Both the position numbers and the translations under genes were made by a program. The notes below the pieces were generated by a model that saw nothing but the letters and a program-made list of their open reading frames with translations, searched no databases and was not told the origin of the DNA. From assembly GCA_015654965.1 (NCBI GenBank), contig JAATGD010000235.1, forward strand, positions 1-5,238: a stretch of 5,238 bases of DNA, written 5' to 3'. Source of the DNA: Hyphomicrobiales bacterium. Its GTDB lineage: Bacteria; Pseudomonadota; Alphaproteobacteria; Rhizobiales; Rhizobiaceae. This document shows, piece by piece, positions 4,650 through 5,238 of the stretch (positions within the stretch are counted from its first letter, which is position 1; each line of letters starts with the position of its first letter).

Positions 4650-5238
4650 CGGATATGTGCCTTTTGAAGACGCCGCTCGAACCCGCGCGAAATCATGCTG
4701 AGAATGAAAATCACCACGAAGAAGATGCCACCGAGCACGGTAAAAGTTTCAATAGGGCGGAAGGTGCGTGAGGAAATCAGCGAAGCTTTGTAAACGATCT
4801 CACCATAGGTGATGATCGAAGCCAGCGTTGTGGTCTTGATAAGGTCGATGACGCGGGTCAGGAAAATCGGCAGCATATTACGCATGGCCTGCGGCAGTAT
4901 GATCGACGTGAAAAGCGAGCGCCTTTTCATGCCAAGGGCAAGTGCAGCCTCCCATTGACCCTTCGCTACAGCGCCAATGCCGGAACGAAAGACCTCACAG
5001 AAAAAAGCCGCCGATTGCAGGCCGACGGCCAGCACCGCCGCTGTGGTTGGCGAAAAATTGAGGCCAACGATCATCGGAAGGGCAAAGAAGAACCAGTAGA
5101 TCAGAACAATCGCAGGGGCCGCGCGAAAAATCTCGACATAGACCGCCGCCGCCTGCGAAAGAAACGGGATACGTGAAAGCCGCAGCAATGCCAGCGCAAG
5201 ACCGAGCGGCAGTGCTACGATCATCGACAGCACCACCA
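4646..5238 (-). CDS. Polar amino-acid ABC transporter permease, first of a pair (5' end outside window)
   Basis: The frame is open from the right edge to TGA (4646-4648), giving about 197 residues. Compared with the partner permease of 221, some 20-30 N-terminal residues lie outside the window, so the GTG codons at the edge are not taken as starts. It shows the same fold. EIFRAAPAIVLIYWFFFALP matches the family's second hydrophobic segment. The EAA loop is QWEAALALGMKRRSLF then SIILPQAMRNMLP, and a last membrane segment lies near the C-terminus (TVLGGIFFVVIFILSMI). It resembles the neighbouring permease but is clearly diverged, so the channel is probably a heterodimer. Its stop overlaps the next start by ATGA, favouring coupled translation and balanced subunit amounts. 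A periplasmic binding-protein gene and the operon promoter would be expected further right, beyond the window. Confidence 0.93.
   Translation of the reverse strand, partial: VVLSMIVALPLGLALALLRLSRIPFLSQAAAVYVEIFRAAPAIVLIYWFFFALPMIVGLNFSPTTAAVLAVGLQSAAFFCEVFRSGIGAVAKGQWEAALALGMKRRSLFTSIILPQAMRNMLPIFLTRVIDLIKTTTLASIITYGEIVYKASLISSRTFRPIETFTVLGGIFFVVIFILSMISRGFERRLQKAHIR

Noticed and set aside
1..5238. CRISPR array, toxin-antitoxin pair, phage defence genes or riboswitch
   Set aside because: No regularly spaced repeats, no recognisable small toxin/antitoxin or defence domains, and no known riboswitch consensus were seen on either strand.

Overview
The window looks like accessory or edge-of-operon DNA from an alphaproteobacterium of the order Hyphomicrobiales (Rhizobiales). 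A Brucella/Ochrobactrum-type genome is my best guess, from the protein style, moderate GC content and IS481-type transposase. This is judged by eye, not by a search. I see no clearly undescribed system. The main signal is an intact amino-acid uptake and oxidation operon next to a strip of decaying genes.

Left part (about 1-540): the 3' end of a SnoaL/NTF2-like small-domain gene runs rightwards. It meets, tail to tail, the degraded 3' third of a LysR-type regulator gene on the opposite strand. The two stop codons share a TTAA. The LysR remnant carries in-frame TGA and TAG codons and has no recognisable DNA-binding half.

Middle (about 541-1862): roughly 520 bp of AT-rich non-coding sequence holds two strong inverted repeats and short segments resembling the antisense of a tRNA-Met 3' end. 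It is followed by a broken IS481-family transposase on the + strand. The transposase keeps its DDE catalytic triad but lacks the usual N-terminal helix-turn-helix part and has a single-base frameshift near 1648-1651. I could not identify terminal inverted repeats or a target-site duplication.

Right part (1864-5238): four genes lie on the minus strand and are transcribed leftwards: permease (its 5' end cut by the window edge), second permease, ABC ATPase, and a DadA-like FAD-dependent amino-acid oxidoreductase. Both permeases and the ATPase have polar-amino-acid (PAAT/His-Glu-Gln-Arg-Opine) features. The permeases overlap by ATGA and the ATPase follows 9 bp later. The oxidoreductase comes after a 68-bp gap that begins with a terminator-like hairpin at the ATPase stop codon. 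The likely logic is import of an amino acid followed by flavin-dependent oxidation of it or its D-epimer. The order permease-permease-ATPase-oxidoreductase recalls the hypNPQO part of the rhizobial hydroxyproline operon, but the substrate cannot be read from the sequence. The binding-protein gene and operon promoter are presumably beyond the right edge. Downstream, where an epimerase or other catabolic gene might be expected, lies the IS relic.
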